This document shows, piece after piece, positions 11,901-17,908 of a stretch of DNA of 64,000 nucleotides; the stretch's first letter is position 1; each line of letters starts with the position of its first letter. The stretch spans positions 1,984,001-2,048,000 of the forward strand of contig CBDFMR010000005.1 in NCBI GenBank assembly GCA_965249765.1. The letters are read 5' to 3'. The stretch comes from CBDFMR01 sp965249765 (lineage in GTDB: Bacteria > Bacteroidota > Bacteroidia > Chitinophagales > Saprospiraceae). The position numbers were made by a program, and so were the translations under genes. Under the pieces are notes generated by a model, which saw only the letters and a program-made list of their open reading frames with translations, made no database searches and was not told the origin of the DNA.

Positions 11901-13219
11901 TCTACATCATTGGTCCTTTTGACGTCTACACAATATTCAGCTCCATCTTGATCCACCACGATTGTCTGCGTCATCTCTCCATTGCTCCAGTCAAACAAGT
12001 ATGAACATAATGCCCCATTGCCAGTAGGTGTAGCTGTAATATTCATCGTTCCATCGTCATTACACTGTGTTTCAAGCATTATATTAAATTCTGGATAAAC
12101 AGTCACTGTCGTAGATGCCATTACCGTTCCCGTACTACAATTTGTATTTAAAGGCATTCCTGTTACTGTGTAATCAAATACTACCCCATCGCAATCGGTC
12201 ACTATTCCAAATTCCACCTCATTATATAGAAATGTTACTGGGCTCTCATCAGTACATGGAGTGGTACATTCCAGGTTGTCCAAACCTAAATCTGCAACAC
12301 TGGACCACGTAAAATCCGTTAGATTCTGTACCATCAAGTCGACATCACATATTTGAGAAATATCTGGCATGGGTATAATTCCTGGCTTGGGAAGTCCATT
12401 GATCGTTATCTCATTTTGATTAGCTCCCGACTTGCACATAAATACAAAGTAAGTCTCTCCTGCTGTCAAACAAACGTCATCCTGAATATTGGGGAGCATA
12501 TTTTGTTGTTGATTTGTCGTTGGGAAATCAGCACAATCAAAGTCATCTACCAATACAGAATAAACAAATCCTCCACCACCACTTATATCAGCGCTTATCC
12601 CTTCCGTATTGGGGTCTAGGGTAATCTTAAACTCCACACATCGGTCGCCGGACATGCAGCACTCTTCAAATCTCTCCGTGTAATTTATGTCAAACACCCC
12701 GTCAGGATCACCTGTGAAGTCTAGATCATAGAATGGGACATCTGTTTCACAACCTCCGCTTATGTTATCGTCGCAATCGTAAGTACCAGCCATTACATCA
12801 ATTATGCAACCATTGGGAGTTTCTATCGTCACGTCAAAGGCATCCCCATCAGTGAAAGGACCAAATTCGTATGTGAACGACATTCCCGATGTCAGCGTAT
12901 AACTTCCGGGGCTTGGAACTCCAAAGTCGAATACATCACCGATGTCTGCCATAATAGTAGGTGTATTACCCATGGCATCCGTGAAGGTATAAGTGCCCGA
13001 CATGGCAAGAGGTATGAAGGTGATGTCAATGTAGAACTCATCAGTTGAAGTACCATCTGAGTTACACTCGAAATAGACATTTTGTATATCTATCTCAGCG
13101 CATTGTGATGTGACTTTAGATATGAGTAGGACAACAAAAAGGGGGACAAGGAAGAGTGAAGTTGTTCTTTTCCAGATTCTTGATGACACTAGCATACCTC
13201 TACAATAATCTATTATCAT
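2909..13219 (-). CDS. Giant T9SS-secreted multidomain surface protein with dockerin-like and cohesin-like modules
   Basis: A 3,436-residue protein. A signal peptide (LFLVPLFVVLLISKVTSQ) ends near residue 39; MLVSSRIW at 13195 is an alternative, perhaps better, start. Much of the length is made of cysteine-rich HYR/Ig-like beta-domains with recurring openings such as DTTAPV and DATPPV. There is a near-identical tandem pair of 102-residue units around residues 540-730. Near the C-terminus come a type I dockerin-like module (~3085-3141, calcium-loop ADINDNEDVSATD), a KIGDVN segment (~3191-3196), a cohesin-like beta-sandwich (~3214-3347) and a T9SS type A sorting domain (~3348-3436, NEPNPF). Export through Sec and then T9SS and surface attachment are expected. 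Its role (adhesion, scaffold) is inferred. IS elements flank it on both sides. Confidence 0.9.
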   Translation of the reverse strand: MIIDYCRGMLVSSRIWKRTTSLFLVPLFVVLLISKVTSQCAEIDIQNVYFECNSDGTSTDEFYIDITFIPLAMSGTYTFTDAMGNTPTIMADIGDVFDFGVPSPGSYTLTSGMSFTYEFGPFTDGDAFDVTIETPNGCIIDVMAGTYDCDDNISGGCETDVPFYDLDFTGDPDGVFDINYTERFEECCMSGDRCVEFKITLDPNTEGISADISGGGGFVYSVLVDDFDCADFPTTNQQQNMLPNIQDDVCLTAGETYFVFMCKSGANQNEITINGLPKPGIIPMPDISQICDVDLMVQNLTDFTWSSVADLGLDNLECTTPCTDESPVTFLYNEVEFGIVTDCDGVVFDYTVTGMPLNTNCSTGTVMASTTVTVYPEFNIMLETQCNDDGTMNITATPTGNGALCSYLFDWSNGEMTQTIVVDQDGAEYCVDVKRTNDVEECSVISMCINANCCIESATCNIMDQDVEGCSADDAPAPFTLPAEVFTMMENCGGITELQLSADTTGMLCMNGISLDRIYYLVIGGDTIASCMQTITIKDTTNPVIVAPDDITLEACTADITTVTAGNTGFDYSETLVTLTQAEEAIFLGLMGASVTEACGYELTYIDVAAETCPTIVTRTWTITDTCDNVDMDSQLISVGDAIDPIIVAPDDITLEACTADITTVTAGNTGFDYSETLVTLTQAEEAIFLGLTGASVTEACGYELTYIDVAAETCPTIVTRTWTITDTCGNTAMDTQLITVDDTTAPVWNANQNLDQNVECDSEVIIPTDPMAMDDCGTPVISVVSDVTTVGPSGCTDEDYVRVIKYVATDGCLNESDTFYTNIIVLDATPPVMDCDLLSDLVLECGIDDESDIDAWVSSIESLIDANVTDNCGGDVEVSNNYVGGLPPLSCDLSVGLDISFYIEDCVGNVDSCILQAFMDDTIAPGISCPDDIETAMCNMIELMNIMPSISGTLEGVTLLEFIGFGGTASDDCGLDTIEYIDVYITDTPMLIEIERTYYATDVCNNIDSCKQQIVLIEFVVPDPPIVMDIEVCDGEKPVISPDAGNPLNQPILIASDDFDAPVGLSVISNTTDLGTVFDHEDQFTSGGDLFGITTGLSDDPMPRQAPFALADDAADSGCSNYFPADDLGPIPCNYGNNYFGVVDTENGDNMGTVSVDWIFDVSTATEGVSMICVDVSAMGDFESTDTHDWSLDIDGGGFTNLFSLIVDDNGLASYDITNGPIVLNDPMTLNGEQVLNGFSKYCFPLSACPVGDELTLRLETVTNGGDEAVAYDNIEIYGSDLPEQVRFNFYDQDPMAGGISPVFTGPLYCPPTDVVSSPDTFYVTTTTCNGCESMPSQVIVNVYPIPDPPTVAYEPVLCAGGTIDPSDLLEVMCNGGQSIIATWWDAPVDGMQQGMGSTLDPLGLIAGAYDDNGISEASDTMPIPFDLTIPGVYTFFTQCEENGCVSDRTPVNITVVGNNSLKVTQECNFATPPAHGYEIELCFTVDQEGPSGQFYVVVEDTDIMLITILGPFNYSELIGGVTGNCITLNGSDFDAANKATVNVSIVDFDIVDGVPPQDASEACDSESFDEELCCQPDAGTQTSTDCNSFCVDEVTGLTVVGTTINIEVDFDDPSIVPIADLYHYAWLIVDSSTDLIVAAYESIEYNIGTPADFNEDIPLQDFFGAMLPEGMYCIYGLNYFNDPDTNPDITPPELEVPPNILVGMDIIAVADVLFENDGVMTTGGVSGTFTYCADLNLSSCIPFGILPVVAMQAVASCTDADGIPAGPGLWYVEVISVMGGIGVPFEVSDNQVPQTVLTAPNTPNGTYFFGPYTEGTVVITYTAMDNNSSNSNNCVNCSGTIMVLEPPFPNVIARGESVCEGETIFLREVGSGSTTWEWTGPNGFFSSEQNPIILDAVIGVHDGTYYVIGRNDDLCGNIDSIEIIINPNPEILEQPVTAFTCEGGSVTFSATAEVENGSPLIFELQNLNGATWVTIMTNTVDTDGSESVTFTLDNIPEDYNCSLWRILVTADHDPDPECSVASDTVPLLVHTGGFTLACNDQINVSLSPDCSLDLSPSMFLEGEMDICNIDPADYLDYFYEVIIKDQYGNPIDTSDLTNYIGTCLTVSVKELCGSMNSCWGQVCIEDKLPPLLDCTIQDDYTCLDVDKLISNPYLVQPVIQECSDYTLWHQVTVHKEECDSTQINILWLATDEYGNSSICEQVIKIGFPVASDYPAPELVVLLGCDDDIPGYEPGKIPYTGHTGYDGDLCESVVAVWSDQVIPACGGLCGDEIFKAIRTWTIIDWCDAASGPVTVTQVIKRTDKEPPTISEITGDSLVSANPWNCVYSGPLPTVWAHDACSEYTSVLVSGVLEDGSPMVIIGNNVFDAPKGTHVLTYTVSDCCGNVTTKNLNFVVFDGSAPTVITLQNIVISLTSDGTTDRGTGKIYTYHVDNGSYDGCTGVYLEVRRPAGDHACGNVNPIFNPPHNQNVTYDNTNHPQDHNRDLDGGAYIKVCCTDLTDEEDGVRFGMVKVWLRVWDDADMDGVYGSSGDNYNEGWTDVRVEDKSTPILICPPDVELTCDMDYNDLDMAGTARAFGICGDLDVLYDDIVRTNACNVGSILRVWYIDFNGNDTLEAVERTISCGPQEITIDSPYEFDGEIDWPGDQVNNPPNCDRAPGEPLWDDTPCSLVAWTLTASDTFEFESGACFKVLNYFTVIDWCQFKEDDCDLNLIDESCDDGLVSGYWTHIQEVKYLDNDPPEMDCNDECFNVDAACINHEVILKNTAFDAGACDTVVWLKWHVEVDLWGDGTVDVLFTSFNESIPGAIRVPVVPTASGEELSLNLGAPPANLTIPGSMYNHKVVWKVTDGCGNVTSCSSTFMVTDKKAPTPYCVDVSTALMEGDPGMVEVWACDFDLGSYDNCSDYENLWFTFSEVGPGVEWVQSAGDYAYNLGHYFNNSGQFMRLFEWPHPANYVSGVWHYWDGSNCEGHIFTECGENEVRMYVWDEKAQLAWRGEVDAEIFGGNIDYCTITMTIGGENCEGQGREIGGHVNTEFGEGVTDIEMTNDADALGNQFPIHQMTDAGDYVFVDNVLGINYVLSGNSTTDYMNGVSTLDLLIIQKHILGIQLLDSPYKVIAADINDNEDVSATDLLILRKLILGVFDELPSNVSWIAVDADQVFADILDPFPVDKYKEVDNLQDNMMAEDFVAVKIGDVNLSAEANAQSVSSESRSNASLKLEVADADMAVGTVKVDVTSGNFASIYGYQYTMNLNGASLVDVESGAINMVHGVNTALLTDGTVTMSWNSKDAVSVGTDEVLFTLVLNVTESKHISEMLSINSRVTTAESYVGETYQVQGVELSLRGGDAVLDGEFALFQNEPNPFSVTSTIGFNLPTADAASVTIYDVTGKVVRVIEGDYDKGYNEIKVSNRDLGASGVLYYQLESGDFTATKKMILVE
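11033..11596 (-). repeat. Near-identical tandem repeat, 306-bp period, inside the giant gene
   Basis: About 255 bp at 11033-11287 recur almost unchanged at 11339-11593, a period of 306 bp (102 codons). Both units encode the segment starting VIVAPDDITLEACTADI and running to VTRTWTITDTC. The high DNA identity, against strong divergence of the protein's other HYR-like units, indicates recent duplication or gene conversion. Confidence 0.9.
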
Positions 13220-13290
13220 TTCGGTTAGTTTTGATTATTAATACGTAGTATGTAAAGATAGGATTCTAATCGGCTTTGTTGCATGAATGG

Positions 13291-13300
13291 ATGATAAAAG
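13291..13300. repeat. 10-bp target-site duplication of the ISAs1-type element (left copy)
   Basis: ATGATAAAAG occurs at 13291-13300 and again at 17909-17918, directly outside the two ISAs1-type inverted repeats. It proves that the ISAs1-type element entered the IS5 element. The right copy supplies the start codon of the IS5 transposase. Confidence 0.9.
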
Positions 13301-13317
13301 CAGGGCAATCGCAAGAA

Positions 13318-13990
13318 TCAAGTTACTAGTACCTTGATCAAGTAATCATCGTTCCAACCAGCTTTCTTTCTTTTTGCCTTAATACCTCTTTTAAATGTTT
13401 TTTCGTTTTTCAATTTGTTTAAAGCGATGTGTCTTAAAAGAGCCATGTTCTGCGGACCATTAGCCTTTCGAATACGACTTTCATCTTCTCTGAATGCTAC
13501 ATCTAAGACCCAATGTAGCTTGTTTTCTATGCCCCAATGGCTACGTATTACTATCGCATGTTGTGCTGGATCTACAGTTAGTGAGCTAATATAGTATCGC
13601 TGTTCTCTGGTTACAGTCCCGGTTTTTTTGCCGTTCACAAATTGAACTTCTGATTCAACTTTCACTAGAGTTGTCAGGTTGGACCAATTTGAGTAAACCG
13701 GAGTGCTCAACCATTCTTTGGCATCTAATACGTAAGCTGTTCTCTTTTCTTGTCGACCATGTTTTTTTTCTTCTTGAGTGTATTTGGCTGCTAATTTATT
13801 CCCTCCTACTTTTTCAAAAGATTCAACTATTTCCTCATACAATGAGCCTTGATTTCCTTTCGCGGCTAATACATAATCGGCCTCATTCTCTATTATTCTT
13901 TCCGCTATTTCTGTTTGACATCCCATCGCATCAATAGTAATTATAGAACCTGTTAAGTCCAACATTTTCAACAGTTTAGGTATCGCGGTA
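13318..13990 (-). pseudogene. ISAs1-family transposase, C-terminal half
   Basis: Reading from the IS66 border at 13990 the frame gives TAIPKLLKMLDLTGSIITIDAMGCQ, the conserved middle of ISAs1 transposases with its DDE aspartate, then HWGIENKLHWVLDVAFREDESR and the usual C-terminus. The N-terminal half is at 17476-17841. The ATG at 13971 is an internal methionine, not a true start. Confidence 0.9.
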
Positions 13991-14025
13991 GTAAGTACTC
14001 AATACCTGTTGAGAATTGGGCATAG

Positions 14026-15622
14026 TTATCCCAAGGATAGTTGATATTTTTGGGTCATTATTTCGCTTAGCGTGGGGATATTGTTAAGGTTTTGAAGTCG
14101 ATCCTGAAGATAATCCCAGAAAGATATTTCTAACTTTCTACAGGTTTTTTTCAGTGACAAAAAAGTATCTCTTGCCAATCTGCCATTTTCACTTCTGGTT
14201 CCTGCACTTATCTTTCTTCTTTTGACATATTCGCGGATGTCTCTTTCCGAATCATTGTTGTGCAAAGAACTATTAGGTCGAAGAAGTACCACCAGAAGCT
14301 GGTCTTTGTTTTCTCTCAATTTTTCCAATAGCTGATTTAGTGAAGAATAGTTGACTACAGGTTCGCAAAGGGAATCAAATTGTTTCTTTAGTTTGACAAC
14401 TAAATCATCATCAGGATTTTGCTTGTATGCTTTAAGTGATTGATACAACTGCCAGAAGGCTGTCTTTCTGTTTTCTAATTGTGATTGTTGAACTGGATTA
14501 TAACTTTTGAGTTTTACCAGAGGTCTTTCGGCATGCTTCCAACATAGTGAATGGACAAATAAATTGAACTGACCTGCTCCGTCTGAGTGAATCACAGTAT
14601 TAGGGTCAAATCCATGGGCCACAATAGTTCCTATTAACAAGGCTTCTGTTATTTGTCTGATGACGTATTGGGCCGTTATTCCCTCGCGGTTAAAATAATT
14701 TTCTAAGCTCGTTTTGTCTTCAAAGATTCGCTCACCACTTTCATAACTTTGCCTTAGTATCCGGTAATATTTGCTTGCAAATTTTTCTCTTTTAACATAC
14801 GAAAGGCTCGTTTCATTGATTTGATAATCTCTTCTTGACTGACGCAGTATTTCCAGAAAATTGATACGACTTTTTGAAAACGTTGTCGTAAAGTAGGTAA
14901 ACAATGAGGAATTGATGCAATTACAAAACCCATTCCTAAACTCATGTCTTGCTCCTGTATCATCAGTGCGCAATTCTTCCCCCAATTCTATTCCTTTAGA
15001 TAACAAGGATGCCTTTTCTATGTGAAAAGACTGTTTATCTTCTGTTAATATAAAGCTGATCTGTCCAGATGATATATCTATCCCATAGTCTTTCAGTGAG
15101 GTTAAAAGTAGCGGCTGGGTCACACCACACTCATAATATTGGTGGAGGATAAAGGCTTTTAATCTCGGACCAAAATGGGTGTTTTGTAAATGTATAGGTA
15201 GCTCCGCTATTCGGATCTCTCCTTTTGGACCCTTCCATTTTTCTAATTTATACTCGATATTATTGGCCCTTATTATAATGTCCTGTCTGATGTGTTTCTG
15301 ATGACCTATTAATTTCTAGCCTTCCCCTAATCCTGTGATTTTGATCTCTTTGGTCTCGTGAATTTTTAGCGACGACTTCTTATTCCGTTTTCCACTTGTA
15401 CGGCTCCCCTTTCCTTTATTCTTATTTTTATTCTTATCCAGTTGACTCGCCTTGATAGTAGGCTTCTTTGGCAGCTTCTTCAATTTCCTGATTTCAGCTT
15501 CTAGTTCTTCAACCTTTTTTGACAGCTTTTCTATTTGCGCAAATCCTTTATTTATCTGTTCATGCAAAAAATGAACATAGGGCTCTTCCAGTAATTCTTT
15601 TCGGAATCCCGGTATATTAATG
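14026..15622 (-). pseudogene. IS66-family transposase tnpC with one in-frame amber codon and a displaced 5' end
   Basis: The frame runs from the border of the IS200-like insertion (near 15622) to the stop at 14026. The N-terminal coiled-coil and basic region (HEQINKGFAQIEKLSKKVEELEAE) leads in the same frame through a single TAG at 15316-15318 into the rest (KLIGHQKHIRQDII, then the DDE core with DDTGARHEFRNG and the C-terminal HNNDSERDIREYVKRRK motif). Apart from that codon it is collinear with ~500-residue TnpC proteins. The start codon was separated by the IS200/IS605 insertion, so the gene is dead by two lesions. Confidence 0.85.
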
Positions 15623-15681
15623 TCTCACTCTGGGGGAAAATCCCTCGCCTTTAGGCGAAGACTTTAGTTTTATATTTTTGT

Positions 15682-15943
15682 GTGGTACAGAATTACCGAA
15701 AGACATCACATACAACATACGACTGTAAATACCATATAGTATGGATCACAAAGTATAGGAAGGAAGTATTGGGAGGCCAGGTTGGAATACGGGTGCGAGA
15801 ATTAGTAAGAGAGATATGTAAACGACAAGATGTTGAGATAATACGTGGACATGTTTCGAGAGAACATGTTCACCTGTTTGTTAGTGTACCTCCACATTTA
15901 GCCATTTCAAAGTTAGTCCAGTATTTGAAAGCCTGGATTCAAG
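15682..15943 (+). pseudogene. IS200-type TnpA transposase, N-terminal part
   Basis: Encodes the single-strand transposase (Y1 HUH nuclease) up to KAWIQ, with the HUH motif in EHVHLFVSVPP. The IS30 element interrupts it at 15944; the frame then runs on for a few IS30-derived codons to a stop at 15966. The C-terminal part with the catalytic tyrosine is at 17064-17254. TTG/GTG-type starts near 15682 are possible. Confidence 0.9.
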
Positions 15944-16940
15944 TAACAAATGCAACACTTGATTGATTGTCTAATTTGTCAGCAAAAACTTCGTTGGGTG
16001 TATTGTACCCAAATCTTTTTCTAGGTCTGTTATTTAATATGTTTTGAACTTCAATTATACGTTGTTTTGTGATCTTATCAAAGTTGTAATCTTTTGGGAA
16101 GTATTGTCTGATAAGACCATTTAGGTTTTCATTTGCACCACGTTGCCAACTGTGATAGGGTTTGGCAAAATAGAAGTCTATATTCAGTTTATTTGCAATG
16201 TTTTTATGGTTGGCAAATTCTTTGCCATTGTCAGAGGTGATGGTATGAATAAGAGGCTGCCAATCCTCCAATAATTCTGTTGTTTTGGACTCAATTTCTA
16301 TAGCTTGCTTACTTAATACTTTATCCATTATCAGTATTCCTGTAGCCCGATCATTGATGGTCAATAATGCTTGTTTGTGCTTTTTTCCAATGACTAGGTC
16401 TATTTCTAAATCCCCTATTCTTTCTTTGCTATCCACTATCGGTGGTCTTTGATCTATACCAACTCTGTCCACCAGAATCCCTCTACAGTCCTTACTGTGG
16501 CCTCTCTTGCGATATCTCTTGCCCCTGTTTCTTAGATGCTGATACAGCTGGCCACCCTTCTTTTTATCTGCCCAGATGAACTGATATATTCTTTCAGTAC
16601 TGACACAATTAATTTCTTCTAATTTAGCCCTTCCCGCGATCTGTTCCGGGCTATAGTCCTTATTAAGTAGATCAATAACATAATCCTCAATAGCTTGATT
16701 CCAGTGCTTCTTTTTGGGCTTTGCTATCTGGCGTTCAACCGCTTTTTTATGTGCTAATTCAGCTCTATAAACCTTAGATCTCTGATCAGTGTTTCTTTTT
16801 ATCTCTCGACTAACTACTGACTTGTCTTTTCCAATAAACTCAGCAATCATCGAAATTGACATCTTCTTAGCAAGGCAAATTTCAATATCGTACCTTTGTT
16901 TCAGCGTTAAATGACCCATTCTTTTTTGAGATTTTTGCAA
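15939..16940 (-). CDS. IS30-family transposase
   Basis: A 333-residue protein of normal IS30 length. The N-terminal helix-turn-helix region (HLTLKQRYDIEICLAKKMS, IAEFIGKDKSVVSREIKRN) is followed by the DDE core: DLEIDLVIGKKHKQALLTIND, then TSDNGKEFANHK, then SWQRGANENLNGLIRQYFPK with the catalytic glutamate. The stop codon is completed by target DNA, since the last codons cross the element's end. The gene looks intact and is probably the only fully functional transposase of the nest besides the IS5 one. Confidence 0.95.
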   Translation of the reverse strand: MQKSQKRMGHLTLKQRYDIEICLAKKMSISMIAEFIGKDKSVVSREIKRNTDQRSKVYRAELAHKKAVERQIAKPKKKHWNQAIEDYVIDLLNKDYSPEQIAGRAKLEEINCVSTERIYQFIWADKKKGGQLYQHLRNRGKRYRKRGHSKDCRGILVDRVGIDQRPPIVDSKERIGDLEIDLVIGKKHKQALLTINDRATGILIMDKVLSKQAIEIESKTTELLEDWQPLIHTITSDNGKEFANHKNIANKLNIDFYFAKPYHSWQRGANENLNGLIRQYFPKDYNFDKITKQRIIEVQNILNNRPRKRFGYNTPNEVFADKLDNQSSVAFVT

Positions 16941-17056
16941 CCCAAAATTAGAATGAAATTTTTCGCCGACCAGCCAACAGGCTTTTGGCCTAGGCCAAAA
17001 GCCTGTTGGCTGGTCTTTTTTTTACAAACAAGAATACCGTTGCATTAACTACTTGA
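15944..17056 (-). mobile_element. IS30-family element (innermost of the nest)
   Basis: The element lies between two copies of ATTCAAG (15937-15943 and 17057-17063) and has imperfect inverted ends of the form AAGTA(n4)AATGCAAC. Because the target is partly palindromic (CTTGAATTCAAG), the exact ends and duplication length are uncertain by a few bases. Removing it restores the IS200 TnpA frame (KAWIQ followed by EGKSSYKL). It is the youngest insertion of the nest and carries an intact transposase. Confidence 0.85.
16968..17015. terminator. Perfect 48-bp palindrome at the 5' side of the IS30 transposase
   Basis: Two 24-nt perfectly complementary arms meet at a central CCTAGG with no loop, followed on the plus strand by eight T residues. 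It lies between the element end and the transposase start, so it could stop transcription entering from the flanking host gene. As a transcript it would be a very stable rod. Confidence 0.75.
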
Positions 17057-17063
17057 ATTCAAG

Positions 17064-17254
17064 AAGGTAAAAGTTCGTACAAACTAATGCAGGAGAATAA
17101 ACAGATATCAAGATTATTCTGGGGTCGGCACGTTTGGGCACGAGGGTATTTTGTAGCTACATCAGGAAATATAACAGATGAAGTAATAATGGGATACATC
17201 AAAAATCAAGATAACAATGGAAATGAGAACGAAGAATTCACAACTGTAAAGTAA
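17064..17254 (+). pseudogene. IS200-type TnpA transposase, C-terminal part
   Basis: The frame resumes after the IS30 element with EGKSSYKLMQEN and FWGRHVWARGYFVATSGNITDE, the conserved block preceding and containing the catalytic tyrosine region of IS200 TnpA, and ends with TAA at 17252-17254. Together with 15682-15943 it reconstitutes a full TnpA of about 150 residues. Confidence 0.9.
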
Positions 17255-17475
17255 CTTTAGTCGCCTTTAGGCGAAATCAAACCTATCGGTCTTTAGCCGA
17301 TAGTAGTTTAGTTCTTGATCTTTGTTTCTCTTGACTGATAATTGAGCTTTTTACTCTATTATCTATTCACGGTCGTACTTATTTAACGTTCAATTTCCTT
17401 CTTTGGTTTATGATCTCAATTCTTCTTTTGATTTATGATCTCAATTCCTTTTTTGGTTGACTATTGAGTACTTAC

Positions 17476-17841
17476 ATAGGAACGACGTAATTGCTTGCCA
17501 TCTATGTTCACCACTTCACCGCATAAATCACATAAATCCTGAATCCAAAGACTAAAGTATTTTTGAAATGTATCAGGATCTACCAAACCGAAAACTCGTC
17601 CAAATGTGTCATGCGATGGTACACCATTAGGAAGCTCCAATATTCCTGATAAAAAATCTTGTTTGTTCACAGCATAATCCTCCATTTCAGTCCATTCATC
17701 AGCACCACATATCGTAGCTAAGATGCCTATAATTAGGATGTCTTGAAACTTATGTAACCGCCCTCTACGTCCTCGTGGATCCTCAAGTTTGGAAAAATGC
17801 TTGCCTAATAAGTTGACAGCTTCGTTTTGAACTTTCTTCAT
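17476..17841 (-). pseudogene. ISAs1-family transposase, N-terminal part
   Basis: Starts with MKKVQNEAVNLLGKHFSKLEDPRGRRGRLHKFQDI, the typical DDE_Tnp_1-associated N-terminus, and continues through SHDTFGRVFGLVDP to VNIDGKQLRRSY, where the IS66 terminus begins at 17475. About 40 codons between this point and the C-terminal half (13990) have been lost. The 5' untranslated part runs to the inverted repeat at 17892-17908. Confidence 0.9.
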
Positions 17842-17908
17842 GACCTTGTTTTTTCTACAAGATCAACATATTGTTTTTTATTTATAATGTGTTCTTGCGA
17901 TTGCCCTG

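Larger units (their letters stand above)
15630..17310 (+). mobile_element. IS200/IS605-family element, interrupted by an IS30 element
   Basis: The same hairpin TCGCCTTTAGGCGA occurs near the left end (15645-15658) and after the tnpA stop (17261-17274). A second stem-loop (17283-17303) lies close to the right end. Subterminal hairpins instead of inverted repeats, plus a TnpA with an HUH motif, identify the IS200/IS605 group. Exact ends are not certain. It carries tnpA only and sits in the 5' part of the IS66 transposase gene. Confidence 0.8.
13991..17475 (-). mobile_element. IS66-family element, single-ORF type, itself interrupted
   Basis: Ends GTAAGTACTCAATA (13991-14004) and the complement (17462-17475) are 14-bp inverted repeats starting with the GTAA typical of IS66. 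Only a tnpC-type gene is present; there is no room for tnpA and tnpB in the 5' region (17311-17461), which resembles the single-gene ISBst12-like branch. The 8-bp duplication expected for IS66 is absent (flanks TCGCGGTA and ATAGGAAC). This fits the loss of ISAs1 middle sequence and suggests deletion or recombination between two IS66 copies. Confidence 0.85.
13301..17908 (-). mobile_element. ISAs1-family element, split by an IS66 element
   Basis: Inverted repeats CAGGGCAATCGCAAGAA (13301-13317) and its complement (17892-17908) are perfect over 17 bp and carry the 10-bp duplication outside. Inside are the two halves of an ISAs1-type transposase gene, separated by an IS66 element. About 40 codons in the middle are missing, so a deletion accompanied or followed the IS66 insertion. 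Confidence 0.9.

Noticed and set aside
3267..12619. Many plus-strand ORFs of 60-140 codons opposite the giant gene
   Set aside because: They are shadows of a strongly biased coding strand; none has a recognisable domain or proper start context.
17408..17455. Tandem-like repeats of TTTATGATCTCAATTC
   Set aside because: Only two to three imperfect copies in the IS66 5' region; no spacer structure, so not a CRISPR array.
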